64,000 nt of DNA from Lantana camara (Eukaryota; Streptophyta; Magnoliopsida; Lamiales; Verbenaceae). Below are positions 47,282-59,402 of the stretch, one piece after another. The stretch lies in NCBI GenBank assembly GCA_037501455.1, contig CM074857.1, positions 122,189,501 through 122,253,500 on the forward strand, in the 5' to 3' direction. The first letter of the stretch is position 1. Each line of letters starts with the position of its first letter. The notes beneath the pieces are model-generated. The model was given only the letters and a program-made list of their open reading frames with translations, did not search any database and was not told the DNA's origin. Both the position numbers and the translations under genes were made by a program.

Positions 47282-47588
47282 GATTCTGGGGTCCTTAGTA
47301 TAAGGACAGTAGAATTCAAATTCATCTTAATTTTCCGAGGGCGATGCTCGTGAGAAGAGGTGGCGTGTTGTGAAATCTCTTTTCTGATCAAGCATTAAAT
47401 GCGGTCCTTTCAACTGACCGCTCGAGGAGTCGGGCATTAAATGCTCCCGGGGGCGTGGGCGTGGTTATACCAGAAAGTGGCATGTGAATCTCGGGACGTG
47501 TGTGACGGTTCCCAAAAGTAGGAGGTTACCTAGGCGGGAAATGATTGCACTTTGAAATTAATGCCAAAAACGCACCAACTTCCTTCCC

Positions 47589-47596
47589 TATAAATA
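47589..47596 (+). promoter_or_regulatory. TATA box of the second antisense ORF
   Basis: CCCTATAAATAGGG on + lies between the LTR/polypurine tract and the antisense ORF. Before the CACTA insertion it would have been about 250 bp upstream of the ATG at 48886. Same arrangement as 9737-9743 in element 1. Confidence 0.6.
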
Positions 47597-47671
47597 GGGA
47601 TTTCCGAATCTCCTTCAACCTTTACGCATTCATTCGAAACCTTCAAGCATTCGAAACTTCTTCAAACCTTC

Positions 47672-48710
47672 CACTACAAGAAATCCTGCAAATTCAGACG
47701 GAAAATTCCGAGGGAATTCCGACGGAACACATGCCGTAGGAAAACCCTCCCTCGGAATTCAAAACCGACGGAATTCCGAGGGACAAAAATCAGAAAAAAA
47801 AAAATTAAATTAAAAAATTTCCGACGGAATACCGAGGGAAATCCCGTCGGAATAGTCGTATTTTTTAAAAAATAAAATATATCTCCCGACGGAATTCCCC
47901 TCGGAATCCCGTCGGAATTTGCTTTTAAAAAAAAATTAATTAATTATTTCCGACGGAATTTCCCTCGGAATTCCGTTGGAATTTACTGAAAAAATAAAAA
48001 CTTAATGAGCCACTGGGGATTCGAACACCCAACCTCACGGTAGGAAGACATTATGGAAACCAAGGAAAACCAGTTGAGCTAGATCAATTCATTGGTTTAG
48101 TTTGATACAAATATTTATATATCATTTGAAATAATAAAATCACAAATTTTGTAGACTATATTTAAAATTGAGTTCTAAGAAAATATTAATTATAACTACA
48201 AATATTATAATACGTCATAAGAATTCAATTTAAGCATAGATAAAACCGACGGAATTCCGACGAAAATCCCGTCGGAATTATTTAATATTATTTTTAATTT
48301 TTATTTTTAAAAAATCCGACGGAATTCCGACGGAATGCCCGTCGGAATTATTTAATATTATTTTTAATTTTTATTTTTAAAATATCCGACGGAATTCCGA
48401 CGGAATGCCCGTCGGAATTATTTAATTTATATTTTTATAGTTTATATTTAAAAAAACCGACGGAATTCCGACGGGAATCCCATCGGAATTATTTAATTTT
48501 AATTTTTATATTTTATATTTAACAAACCGACGGGAATTCCGTCGGAATCCCGTCGGAATTATTTAATATTAATTTTTAAAAAATCCGATGGAATTCCGAC
48601 GGAATTTCCGTCGGATTTATTTAATTTTTATTTTAAAAAAAAAAAAACAAATTCCGACGGCCTGTTTCCCTCGGAATTTTCCGTCGGAATTTGCAGAATT
48701 TCTTGTAGTG
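47672..48710. mobile_element. non-autonomous CACTA element
   Basis: 1039 bp, starting CACTACAAGAAAT and ending ATTTCTTGTAGTG, the diagnostic CACTA termini. A 3-bp duplication TTC flanks it (47669-47671, 48711-48713). The body consists of subterminal GACGGAATTCC-type repeats on both sides of a 230-bp unrelated middle (about 48005-48240). No transposase is present. It is inserted in the leader of the second antisense ORF. Confidence 0.95.
48246..48650 (+). repeat. ~70-bp tandem array of hairpin units inside the CACTA element
   Basis: Six units start at 48246, 48316, 48386, 48457, 48527 and 48585 (period 70, 70, 71, 70, 58). Each has a GC-rich palindromic head, CCGACGGAATTCCGACGG... closing with CCGTCGG, and an AT-rich tail (TTATTTAATATT...). 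Transposase-binding subterminal repeats of CACTA elements are usually arranged this way. Confidence 0.88.
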
Positions 48711-49408
48711 TTCAGAGCTTTCTGCAAAGAGCTTCCAACCACCTTCAGGTTTTCCGAAATCCTTAGGTAATTTCTTGTTTATCTTTAACCTTCTGATTCG
48801 GTAACCCTAGATTAACTAGGATCCATCCGTACGAAACTTTCAATACCACCGGAATAACTCCCTTACTCTCCATCTTCAGAAAGTCATGTCGGAAGAACAC
48901 ATTGAAGAGTTTGTTCGCGAACTTGAAGATGAAGCATGTCCTAGTTCGCCTGCTCAGGGCCCTACTCCCCACCATGAGACAATCGCAGAAATCTTCGGGG
49001 AGGTAAGGGATGAGGACCTAGACGCGGCGGTGTCCGCCATGGGAGATAGGAATCCAGGTGGTGTTGAACGCCTGTTTGAGGAAATGGATTTGGTGCTTGA
49101 GGCGGAGAGGCAGGGAGTAACATTACCACTGAGTGAGAGTGCCACACATCCCCACCGTCACACAGTAACAGTAACCATCTCCGCTCCCGTTCCAGAAGGA
49201 GGAGATGACGTTGGCCCTCGGAGGAGCCTTCAGTTAAGCGTAGAAAAAGGGGGCAAGAAAACCAAGAAATCCGCCGAGGGCTCGGGCTCGGGCTCGGACA
49301 TGCAAGCAACCGAGAGGACACCTGACGAGACCCCCAACACCATAACTTTGGGAGATTTGGTTGAAAAGAGGGCCCCTAGTTATTGGGACGAGCGCTATAC
49401 GTATAGAT

Positions 49409-51552
49409 TGTTGTAAAACAGCAGAGTTAAAGAAGCAGAAGTTTAAATTTTTTTTCCAAAAGTGAATCGTGGTCTTGCACTATTCGTATCGTAACGATGG
49501 GATATCAAGAAACTTACAACAATTGAAGCTTTCTTGAAACGTTTTGAGCCGCCCTCAAACGTTCTTCAAACGACATGAATCCCCGTTTCTTGATCGATTC
49601 TTTCTTTGAGATTCCAAAGTAGAAATCCTCTAGAGTATTAATCCTTACCAACCTAGATTCAAATCATGTTAGTGAGTATGCTAGTACTATAACATACGTA
49701 TTAAAGAAACAAGAAACGAGAAAAAGAGAGCAAGAGAATTATCCCCAAAATTCCATGAAGGTTGGACGTGATTCTTTAAATCACCTGTAAGTCCCAAAAC
49801 TTCAAACCCCTAGTCCCTTTTATAGGCTAGGGTTCGAAACCCTAAACCCTAGTAGGAGATGGTCTCCTACTTTGACTTTCCTTCTATCTTTTCTTTCTCT
49901 CCAAGTAAAATAATGTCTTATCTAAAATAAGATATTTATTTTCTAGAGAAATAATCTCCTAACTAATTTAAGAATATTTAATTATTCTAGTAATAATTAA
50001 ATATTTTATCCTAATAATATTTATTCTAATCATATTAGAATTAATACTTTATTAGAATAATAAAATAGAAGATATTTATTTATTTATTTATTCTAATCAA
50101 ATTAGAACAACTAAATAAATAAATACTTAGAATTAATTCTCCAATTAATTCCTTCAAGGACTTTAGAATTAATTCTAACTCGCTAAAATTAATTCTCCAA
50201 CTAATTTTATTTTGGCTATATAATTAATTCTCCAATTAATTATATTTAGGGATATATATAATTAATTCTCTAATTAATTATATCATGGCTTTATAATTAA
50301 TTCAATAATTAATTATATTTGGGCTTAACAATTAATTAACACACGATCCAATTCCACAGTTGGATTCACACGTCCCAAACATGCTCTCGAACCACACGTG
50401 TACTTTACACTGTGGTCTCGTTTCGATCAACTAATAGATCTTTCCATAATACCCTTTGAACCTGGTATTTGTGTGTGACCCTCTAGGTTCAATTTCAATT
50501 AGCAGTGAGCCTAATTAATCAATACTCTTTATTAATTAATTACCTCACAGATCACATGACCATAGTCTAGCAACAGTGTGTGACCCCTACCCGAAATGTG
50601 AATGTATATTCGAAAGAACCTTTCAGTCAATGACATCATGTGGGATACGATCCTCCTACCATCCTATCTCTCGATTAAGATCTAGGGCATGGGAATATGG
50701 AGAGCCCTACTAATTTTAATCTTAAAACAAAGTTCACTTTCATATTCCATTTGATCTAAATCCAAGAAAACCCCATTTTCTTGATGTCTTAATCTAACCA
50801 CCTTGCGCATGGATTTTTGGGATGGAATCATGAATGACTTGTGTAATAAGAGATCATCTTGCCTACAACAATTGTAGGTCCTTTATTGTTTCCAACAATT
50901 CTCATATGCCACTTGTGTAATCCCAACATAGGCCGTGGTTCAGGTGTCTATACGGCGACACCTCTTTGAGCCTATATCAAAGATTACAGAGTTAGCTCAT
51001 ATGAGACAACATGGAATCTCAAGTCTAAGGATTAATTCCTCACGTTATTGACATGTGAGATATTTCCTAATCTGGAAGTTTCAGAAAACTTCCTTTCCCA
51101 TTTAGGAATCTTCTCACGGGGGGCACTCTCAGTGATGAAGTTCTTGTAACTATCACCCTTATGTATTATGAACGCATCAACCTATGCACTTATCATCCCA
51201 TGAAACCGGGTGATCCTTCTTAAGGACATAACTACACAAACAAGTCTCAACAGAGGTGAAGGCGACACTCCCACTGTTTGTCGGCCTCATTGACTTGGAG
51301 AAGTTTCTAATCCTTGCCTATGGAGTTAAGAACTTGTTTCATGTGTCATTCCCATAACGACAAAGTTCTTAACGGCCTCATCGGATTAGGGGAGTTCTAG
51401 ACATGCACACGTAATGGAAACACACAAAACACGTATTGGCACATAAGAAATGTTCGCCTGTGATTATAATCATTCGTATATTATTCAAAGATTGTCTGTA
51501 ATATAGGGAAAGTCCCAAAGCATAACAGCTTTCTAGGGCACTATTCCCAACA
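49409..51552 (-). repeat. 3' LTR of the LARD-like element
   Basis: 2144 bp, TGTTG...CCCAACA on + (inverted termini). It aligns end to end with 57261-59402 with scattered substitutions and small indels by eye. Minus-strand TATAAAA at 49824-49818. Confidence 0.92.
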
Positions 51553-51563
51553 ATCTCCCACTT
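51553..51563 (-). other. polypurine tract of the LARD-like element
   Basis: Read on minus, AAGTGGGAGAT lies immediately before the 3' LTR start TGTTGGG. This sequence is common just upstream of plant copia 3' LTRs. Confidence 0.85.
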
Positions 51564-54500
51564 GCCCGTAAAAGCCTTTCAGGTCCATTCTAGGTCCCAT
51601 CTTCCCAAGATGTACCTTTAGAGCCTTATTGACTTTAGGCGTTTCCAAAGTGGATCGGCTATATTCTCTACTGATGTGAATGTTTCTAATTTGCACATCA
51701 TTAAGGAAACATGATTTCCTTATTCACGTGATTCATATAATCAAGCGTCTAGTCCCTTGGTGAGGTTTCAATTCTCTTACTCGAGCAACCATCCATTTTA
51801 TCATACAATATGATAATGGTATTGTTTCATGCTAGGAACTACATTTACCCGTTAGATGGAGTTTCTTACCCAAACACTTAACTTAGTGGTATTTAATACG
51901 ACTAAGTATTCAACTTTGTGTCGAATCTACAGTGCCTCTCGATTGGAACTCTTTCCAAAGCACTATTCTGCCATCTAGGCAGACTGGGTATCCTCTCTTA
52001 GATCAATCATTATCTACGTTTTGATGATTACATCAAAATATCCTTTAATGACAAGATCTTGCTGGATTTTTAAAACATATCCTCATTTCTTCTAAGTACT
52101 CTGAGGGTATTTTTACAACAATCCAGTGACCTTCTCTAAGGTTACATTTAGAATAGGCCCACCACGCTATGTGGTAGCCTTATCTCGTCAAGTACATAAT
52201 TTTGCATACATCATGCACCCTTTTCCGTAAAAGGGTTTTGGACGTTCTAACTTTCTCATATTTATTTTAGGACACATCCTCTTCAAAAGAGATGATCCAT
52301 TGTCCATTGGAAATTCTGTAGGAATCTTCCATACTAAATCATTTTAGTACAACGTTTATGTACCTCGACTGTGATAATCCTATTATTCTCTTAGATCTAT
52401 TTCATAGATAGCTATCTCGAGAATATAGGATCCATCACCAAGATCTTTCATCTCAAAATGGTTCCTAACCATACTTTGGTGACTTTTATGTCATCCTTCG
52501 TATTCCTAATGAGAAGGATGTCAACTTTGCGAAGTACCAAAAATTGAACTTTTAGTCTCTAACACTTTTTTGTACACGCTTTGTTCGAATTTCAAGTCAA
52601 ACAACTTTGACTATTTCACTAATTCGAATATTCATTATCCTAGAAGCCTGATCCAATTTCGTAAATTGACCATTTGGAGTCTGCAAACCTTTTGCTTACT
52701 CCCACTAAATGTGAAATCCATGAATGTTCCATATTTATGTCTTCATCAATCTCATATTGATAAGACAAGCTTGATCCTATCAAGTAGTTCAACTAAGGTC
52801 CAAACTTAGTTTGTGTATATGGAATCCATTTCAGATTTCATAATTGTTTTCACTGCTCAGATTCCAAATCTAACAGCGCCTCACGACAGGGTAAATGGAT
52901 CAGTATCAACTTTAGAAGATTTCATGGTGAAAACCATATTATCTTATAGGCTATCTAGGAATACGTTCTGAACGCATCGAGGGAGGAGAGTTCGCCAGTG
53001 TACTATCTCTTAAGATTAGCCAAGTTTTATCAGAACGGTTCATCTCTTCCTAATCATGGTGTGGGTTTTGTCCTCAAACCTTTTGAAGTCATTGGGCTTA
53101 CCTTTCTTCTCTCTTAGGAACGATTCCCAAAGAAAGGCATATTCTTTAAAACAAACAACATTTGTTCAAAAGAACCGCATAAACAATATTCTATATTGTT
53201 TGAAAAGACTTGAACCAGTTTCAATCTTATCTCTCAATTTCTCCTTCAATTAAGAAGACTCAAGAGAGATACATTCTTTAGAACAAACAATATTCGTTCC
53301 AAAGATTTGCAAAAGTAACACTATATATTGCTCATATATAAACTTGAACTTGTTTCAAGTTTATCTCCCACTGTCTTCTTCTCTTAAGAAGACTCCACTT
53401 TCCTCTTCATATAAGAAGACAATCCCAAAATTCTAAGACAAGAATTATTAGAGAATTTTGAAAGTCACAATTCATAGTGCATTTAAGAGACTGACTTGGA
53501 ATGTGCAAGATTCAAAATCTTAACGGCGTTTTCTGAAGAATAAGTTCAGAATGAAGGTAATTAAGTCTCGACAAGGAACGAACCATATCCAATAGGGTTA
53601 TGTTCCTTCATTCAAAAATACCAAGTTATTCTTGAATGAGCTTACTGAGGGATAATCCTATTATCTCTAAGATGACTAAGGAGTTAGTCACTAAGATATC
53701 TGCTATCTCGATCCAATCGAGCTGCTTATGTCTTATAAATACTAAGGTTCCTAACCTTCCTTATTTTGAAATTCTAATAATTTCACAAAAGTTTCAGATT
53801 CGAACTTCAGTAAGTTCGCATATTCATAATGATTAAACTAGTGATTTTGTCTAGTGCTTACATTAAGCAATCCAAAATCATAAGTATGGATCGAAATCCA
53901 TCAGAAGTATGGATCAAAATCCATACCAGATATGGGACGTATTGTCGTTTCTCATAAACGAGTTTTGGGGAACGTTTCCCTTAAAATAGGATTCTTAGGA
54001 AGTTAAGTCTTTGAGTTCATTTTCATAAAATGATCCTAATATGATTAACTTGCTAATCCTATTTAGGACGTTCCAAAGTTATTTGAAACTTTGTCATCTT
54101 ACTTACTTATGTTATCTCATTGTATGTTCGAAACATCAATGCTTTGAGTTTTGCACAACAACTTATGCTAAATCAACTCAAGACTAGTGAATTCTGATCC
54201 TATCGGAATTGCTACAACGAGAGACACATGGAGTATCCTTATACTCTTTCCAGTCCCTTTCCAAGGCCCTAGTTTGCCACTATGGAAGTTACAGTCTGAT
54301 ATTTTTTTAGGTTTTCCCTTCTCTCCCCTCCCCCCCCCCCCCCAAAAAAAAAAATCGGGTTTTAAGGGTTTCTTCTTCTTTGGCCTTGATGCCTTTTCCT
54401 TAATAGGTTTAGAAGAAGAACTAATCATCATTACCTTTTAGTCCTTCATAAGGATGCTTTCTTAAGTTATCAACTAATTTGATCAACTATGCTACAATAG

Positions 54501-55201
54501 CATCATCTAAGATTGAGCAAAAGGGCTTAAAATGATGATAGAAGCAATTCAAGCAATCAGTGGACTAAGAACTTATTTCTTTAGGGTACGTCCGTGGCTT
54601 GCAAGGTCCTCCTCAGTGAGGACTTTGAGCCCACGTCCGTTCACATGTGTATTCCTTCATACAAATATGGAACAATTCCTTCGATTGTGTTATACCTTGT
54701 AACACTTTCGCAAGAAAGTACAATTGCTCTTAAGTGTTCCTATAATGTGTCATACTTTGTAACACATTTATGATGAAGCAAAATTTCTCTTAAGTGTTTG
54801 GAGAATTTCCTTTCACTTTTCAATTGCTTCTCTTAAGCCTAGGTCGAATTTTCACGATAGGTGTAAAAATTCGTCTTATAGAGAACAATTTTCTCCTTTG
54901 GAATCTTAAAACGGATTTTAAGACTCGAAGCCAATCAGAGTGGTTAGGACTTTAGTCAACTTATTTGACTCAAGGATGGATACTAATGGGTCGCATTTCA
55001 ACTTGTAGACAATCACAGAACTACAACCTAAATGCTAAGCAGAGAAAATGTGAGCATATTGAATAATAACGTAACACATAGGATTAAGTCTTTTATCGTA
55101 TCTGGCTCCCACTGTTTTTAGAAGGTCTATAAATCCCAAACGACCTTAGAAGAAACTTGCTTTCTCAGTAGGTACTAGGATCCCAAGCATTCTTAGTTTT
55201 G

Positions 55202-55528
55202 GACCCACGACTCGTGAGACATCCAAAGGTCTAAGGATCTTTAGGTAGGTACAAAATTACCAATTCCATCTCCATGGAATTCCTAGTAATGTTTTTGCAT
55301 CACCGATCTTTCAATCATGGACCCACGACTCGTGAGCATCCATATCTACTTCAGTGTTGAGCAGGACCCACCAATCATAAGATCTCATTCAAACTTAGTC
55401 CGGAACGACCCATAACTCGTGAGACATCGCCCATTCTAAAATGAAAAAGAAATATCAATCACCTAAGGTGATCAATCAAGAAACTAAGATTTAATAAGCT
55501 GCACTAATTACCCCACGACTCGTGAGAC
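55202..55528 (-). repeat. four dispersed copies of CTCACGAGTCGTGGGT
   Basis: The copies are at about 55202-55219, 55319-55336, 55406-55423 (with one change) and 55511-55528, spaced 87-117 bp. The core CACGAGTCGTG is self-complementary. Between copies the sequence is AT-rich and not otherwise repeated. Confidence 0.75.
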
Positions 55529-56639
55529 AACAATTAGCTTACCTATTAACTCTTAAATCCTATTGATGGAATGCTAGGAATTTTATTACCGTAATAGAAT
55601 ACCTATTTATACGAAAATTGCTCAATATTTAATTAGGGATTTTCGAATTAACTAGAGAGTTGTCTGGTTTTTGACCTCACCAATATGTACAGTTATCTAT
55701 TTTTAATTGTCTTGATTAATGTAGTTTCACATAAAATGCATCACAGAAACAATTAGCAGATAACATGTCCTAGCATGATACTAATATGAGATGATCATGG
55801 GTATCCTATCTTATATGCAATTATGGGAGCCACTCCATAATTGCTAGTTCTAACATTCATGTCACATAAGACAGTTCATATCACATAGGGGTATAGAATT
55901 TAATGGAAAACCCTTTCTGTTACATTAATAGAAACCCTCTTAAACATTTTGAGGGGTCTTCTCTTATGGCCACGGTTCTTCAATTGTTCCTTGTGGATCC
56001 TTCTTCCTCATTGGGTGCTTGTCTCCAATATGAAAAGAAAATTCCTCACTTCCTAAGTTCTACTCTCTTAACATAAAGTAATATGACTCAATTTTCATAT
56101 TGACCATAGACAAGTACACGGGGCATACCCCGGCCCAAAAACAATAATAAGGAAAGCCACATAATAAACACATAACAGTACGCACATAAGTAGGGCTCCA
56201 ACCCCAATTGAAATAACGCAACTATGGGGCTCCGACACTAATTGAAATCATCCATGTGCAGAATTTAAAACATTCACAAGACTAACCCATGATCACCTAC
56301 ACTAGCATAATCCGCCTGAAATTTAAATTTACCAACTAAATTTAAAATTCCCTTGACTTCAAGTTACAATAACTTAAGTAATTTGAATATAGTTCATTAT
56401 TCAAGAATTTATTCAAAACACGAATTTCGGATCATGACAAAACTCAATTAATTTCAAAAATTAAATTTTTGTCAAAATATCATTCAAAGTAATATTATTT
56501 ATTTTTCTCGAAAAATTAGAACTTGACTTTAATTCATAAAAATCCCAAATTTTATAATTATTTCAAATAAATAATTTTATAAAATTAAAATCCAATTTTA
56601 AAATAAAATAAGATTTTACAAAACGGGATTTTTCGATGC

Positions 56640-56990
56640 CCGAAACACGAAACGAAAACAAGATCCCGGGATGGCCTGCGCGAGGCGCGCGGGACTGCCC
56701 GCAAGCGTGCGCACGAGGCTCTCGGGCAGGCTGCCTCGCACAGCCGTCCTAGGCATCGCCGGTATCTCCCGCACGCACGCGCGTAGACTCGCGCGATGCC
56801 TCGCATGGTTGCCGGACGTGGGGGATAAGCTGGGCGGCAAGGCTTGCGAGGCCGCCCAGGTGCTGATGCGCGCCCGGCCAGGCGAGCCTCGCGGCCATTA
56901 CCTCACGAGGGCGTACGAAGCAGTGCGGCTGGTGCTGCTCCAGGCGCGTTTCGTGCTAGGCCGCGCGTGGTGGCACGCGGCTACACTCTC
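56640..56990 (-). other. GC-rich island in the leader of the LARD-like element
   Basis: About 350 bp of very GC-rich, CpG-rich DNA (GCGCGC, GCACGCACGCGCG and similar strings) inside otherwise AT-rich sequence. It begins some 250 bp downstream of the primer-binding site in element orientation. It is open in several frames on both strands because stops are rare in GC-rich DNA; I do not call a gene. Confidence 0.7.
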
Positions 56991-57246
56991 GTTTCAATTT
57001 TCATTCCAAAATCAAATTTTCTCAAAATTCCATCTCGAATTAAAACAGTTCTAAATAATCCGGGTTAAAACAACTTAAAACCAGATTAATACGAAAACAG
57101 ATTTCATTAATTTTCAAGAAACAATTTTGATCCGACAGGTTCGTATTTCAAACAAAAACCAAGAATACATAACATATATCCAAATTTAAGAATTTTCTGT
57201 CAAAATTCGTAAAGCAGTAAAGATACAATACGAACGTTGCAAGGTG

Positions 57247-57258
57247 GCTCTGATACCA
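57247..57258 (-). other. primer-binding site (initiator tRNA-Met)
   Basis: On minus, TGGTATCAGAGC begins two bases after the 5' LTR end. It is the standard plant tRNA-iMet complement and fixes the orientation of the element. Confidence 0.95.
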
Positions 57259-57260
57259 CT

Positions 57261-59402
57261 TGTTGGAAAACAACAGAGTTAAAACAGCGGAAGTTTAATT
57301 TTTTTTTCCAAAAACGATTCGTAATCTTGCACTGTTCGTATCGTAACGTTGGGATATCAAGAAACTTACAACAATTGAAGTTTTCTTGAAATGTTTTGAG
57401 CCACCCTCAAACGTTCTTCAAGCGGCATGAATCCCCGTTTCTTGATCGAGTTTTTCTTTGAGATTCCAAAGTAGAAATCCTCTAGACTATTAATCCACAC
57501 CAACCTAGATTCAAATCATGATAGTGAGTATGTTAGTACTATAACATGCGTATTAAAGAAACAAGAAACGAGAAAAAGAGAGCAAGAGAATTATCCCCTA
57601 AATTCCATGAAGGTTGGACGTGATTCTCCAAATCACGTGTAAGTCCCAAAAATTCAAACCCCTAGTTCCTTTTATAGGCTAGGGTTCGAAACCCTAAACC
57701 CTAGTAGGAGATGGTCTCCTACTTTGACTTTCCTTCTATCTTTTCTTTCTCTCCAAGTAAAATAATGTCTTATCTAAAATAAGATATTTATTTTCTAGAG
57801 AAATAATCTCCTAACTAATTTAAGAATATTTAATTATTCTAGTAATAATTAAATATCTTATCCTAATAATATTTATTCTAATCATATTAGAATTAACACT
57901 TTATTAGAATAATAAAATAGAAGATATTTATTTATTTATTTATTCTAATTAAATTAGAATAACTAAATAAATAAATACTTAGAATTAATTCTCCAATTAA
58001 TTCCTTCAAGGACTTTAGAATTAATTCTAACTCGCTAAAATTAATTCTCCAATTAATTTTATTTTGGCTATATAATTAATTCTCCAATTAATTATATTTA
58101 GGGATATATATAATTAATTCTCTAATTAATTATATCATGGCTTTATAATTAATTCAATAATTAATTATATTTGGGCTTAACAATTAATTAACACATGATC
58201 CAATTCCACAATTGGATTCACACGTCCCCAAACATGCTCTCGAACCACACGTGTACTTTACACCGTGGTCTCGTTTCGATCAACTAATAGATCTTTCCAT
58301 AATACCCTTTGAACCCGGTATTTGTGTGTGACCCTCTAGGTTCAATTTCAATTAGCAGTGAGCCTAATTAATCAATACTCTTTATTAATTAATTACCTCA
58401 CAGATCACATGACCATAGTCTAGCAACATGTGTGTGACCCCTACCCGAAATGTGAATGTATATTCGAAAGAACCTTTCAGTCAATGACATCATGTGGGAT
58501 ACGATCCTCCTACCATCCTATCTCTCGATTAAGATCTAGGGCATGGGAATATGAAGAGCCCTACTAATCTTAATCTTAAAACAAAGTTCACTTTCATATT
58601 CCATTTGATCTAAATCCAAGAAAACCCCATTTTCTTGATGTCTTAATCTAACCACCTTGCGCAAGGATTTTTGGGATGGAATCATGAATGACTTGTGTAA
58701 TACGAGATCATCTTGGCTACAACAAGTGTAGGTCCTTTATTGATTCCAACAATTCTCATATGCCACTTGTGTAATCCCAACATAGGCCGTGGTTTAGGTG
58801 TCTATACGGCGACACCACCCTTTTGAGCCTATATCAAAGATTACAGAGTTAGCTCACAACGTGGAATCTCAAGCCTAAGGATTAATTCCTCACGTCATTG
58901 ACATGTGAGATATTTCCTAATCTGGAAGTTTCAGAAAACTTCATTTCCCATTTAGGAATCTTCTCACGGGGGGCACTCTCAGTGATGAAGTTCTTGTAAC
59001 TATCACTCTTATGTATTATGAACGCATCAACCTATGCACTTATCACCCCATGAAACTGGGTGATCCTTCTTAAGGACATAACTACACAAGCAAGTCTCAA
59101 CAGAGGCAAAGTCGACACTCCCACAGTCTATCGGCCTCATTGACTTGGAAAAGTTTCTAATCCTTGCCTATGGAGTTAAGAACTTGTTTCATGTGTCATT
59201 CCCATAATGACAAAGTCCTTAACGGCCTCATCGGATTAGGGGAGCTCCAGATATGCACACGTAATGGAAACACACAAAAAACGTATTGGCACATAAGGAA
59301 TGTTCGCCTGTGATTATAATCATTCGTATATTATTCAAAGATTGTCTGTGATATAGGGAAAGTCCCAAAGCATAACAGCTTTCTAGGGCACTATTCCCAA
59401 CA
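57261..59402 (-). repeat. 5' LTR of the LARD-like element
   Basis: 2142 bp partner of 49409-51552. The minus-strand TATA box (TATAAAAGG, 57676-57670 region) lies in the expected place about 400 bp before the LTR 3' end. Confidence 0.92.

Larger units (their letters stand above)
51564..57246 (-). other. internal domain of the LARD-like element, non-coding
   Basis: Strongly AT-rich with stops in all frames; the short open frames (52570-52809, 53056-53253, 54187-54441 and others) look random. A C-run/A-run lies at about 54328-54353. Four copies of an ACCCACGACTCGTGAG-type motif lie at 55204-55528, and a GC-rich island at about 56640-56990. No retroviral protein motif is seen. Confidence 0.7.
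49409..59402 (-). mobile_element. complete non-coding LTR retrotransposon (LARD-like), 9994 bp
   Basis: Two near-identical LTRs (49409-51552, 57261-59402) flank 5.7 kb. On the minus strand, 5' LTR, tRNA-Met primer-binding site and polypurine tract are in correct order. Flanks TAGAT (49404-49408) and TAGAA (59403-59407) match at 4 of 5. I find no gag, RT or integrase motif in the AT-rich interior, so it is a large retrotransposon derivative mobilised in trans. The LTR start TGTTGGGAATAGTGCCC and the polypurine tract AAGTGGGAGAT are copia-like (inference). It sits in the second antisense ORF. Confidence 0.9.

Noticed and set aside
48246..48650. CRISPR-like regular repeat array
   Set aside because: Plant nuclear DNA; units are tandem with AT-rich tails rather than unique spacers, and lie inside CACTA termini.
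52570..54441. Small ORFs in the LARD interior as gag/pol remnants
   Set aside because: No gag, RT, integrase or RNase H motif seen in either strand; frames are short and AT-driven.
56671..57054. 127-aa ORF in the GC-rich island
   Set aside because: The island is open in several frames on both strands and lies in a non-coding retroelement leader; no known motif.
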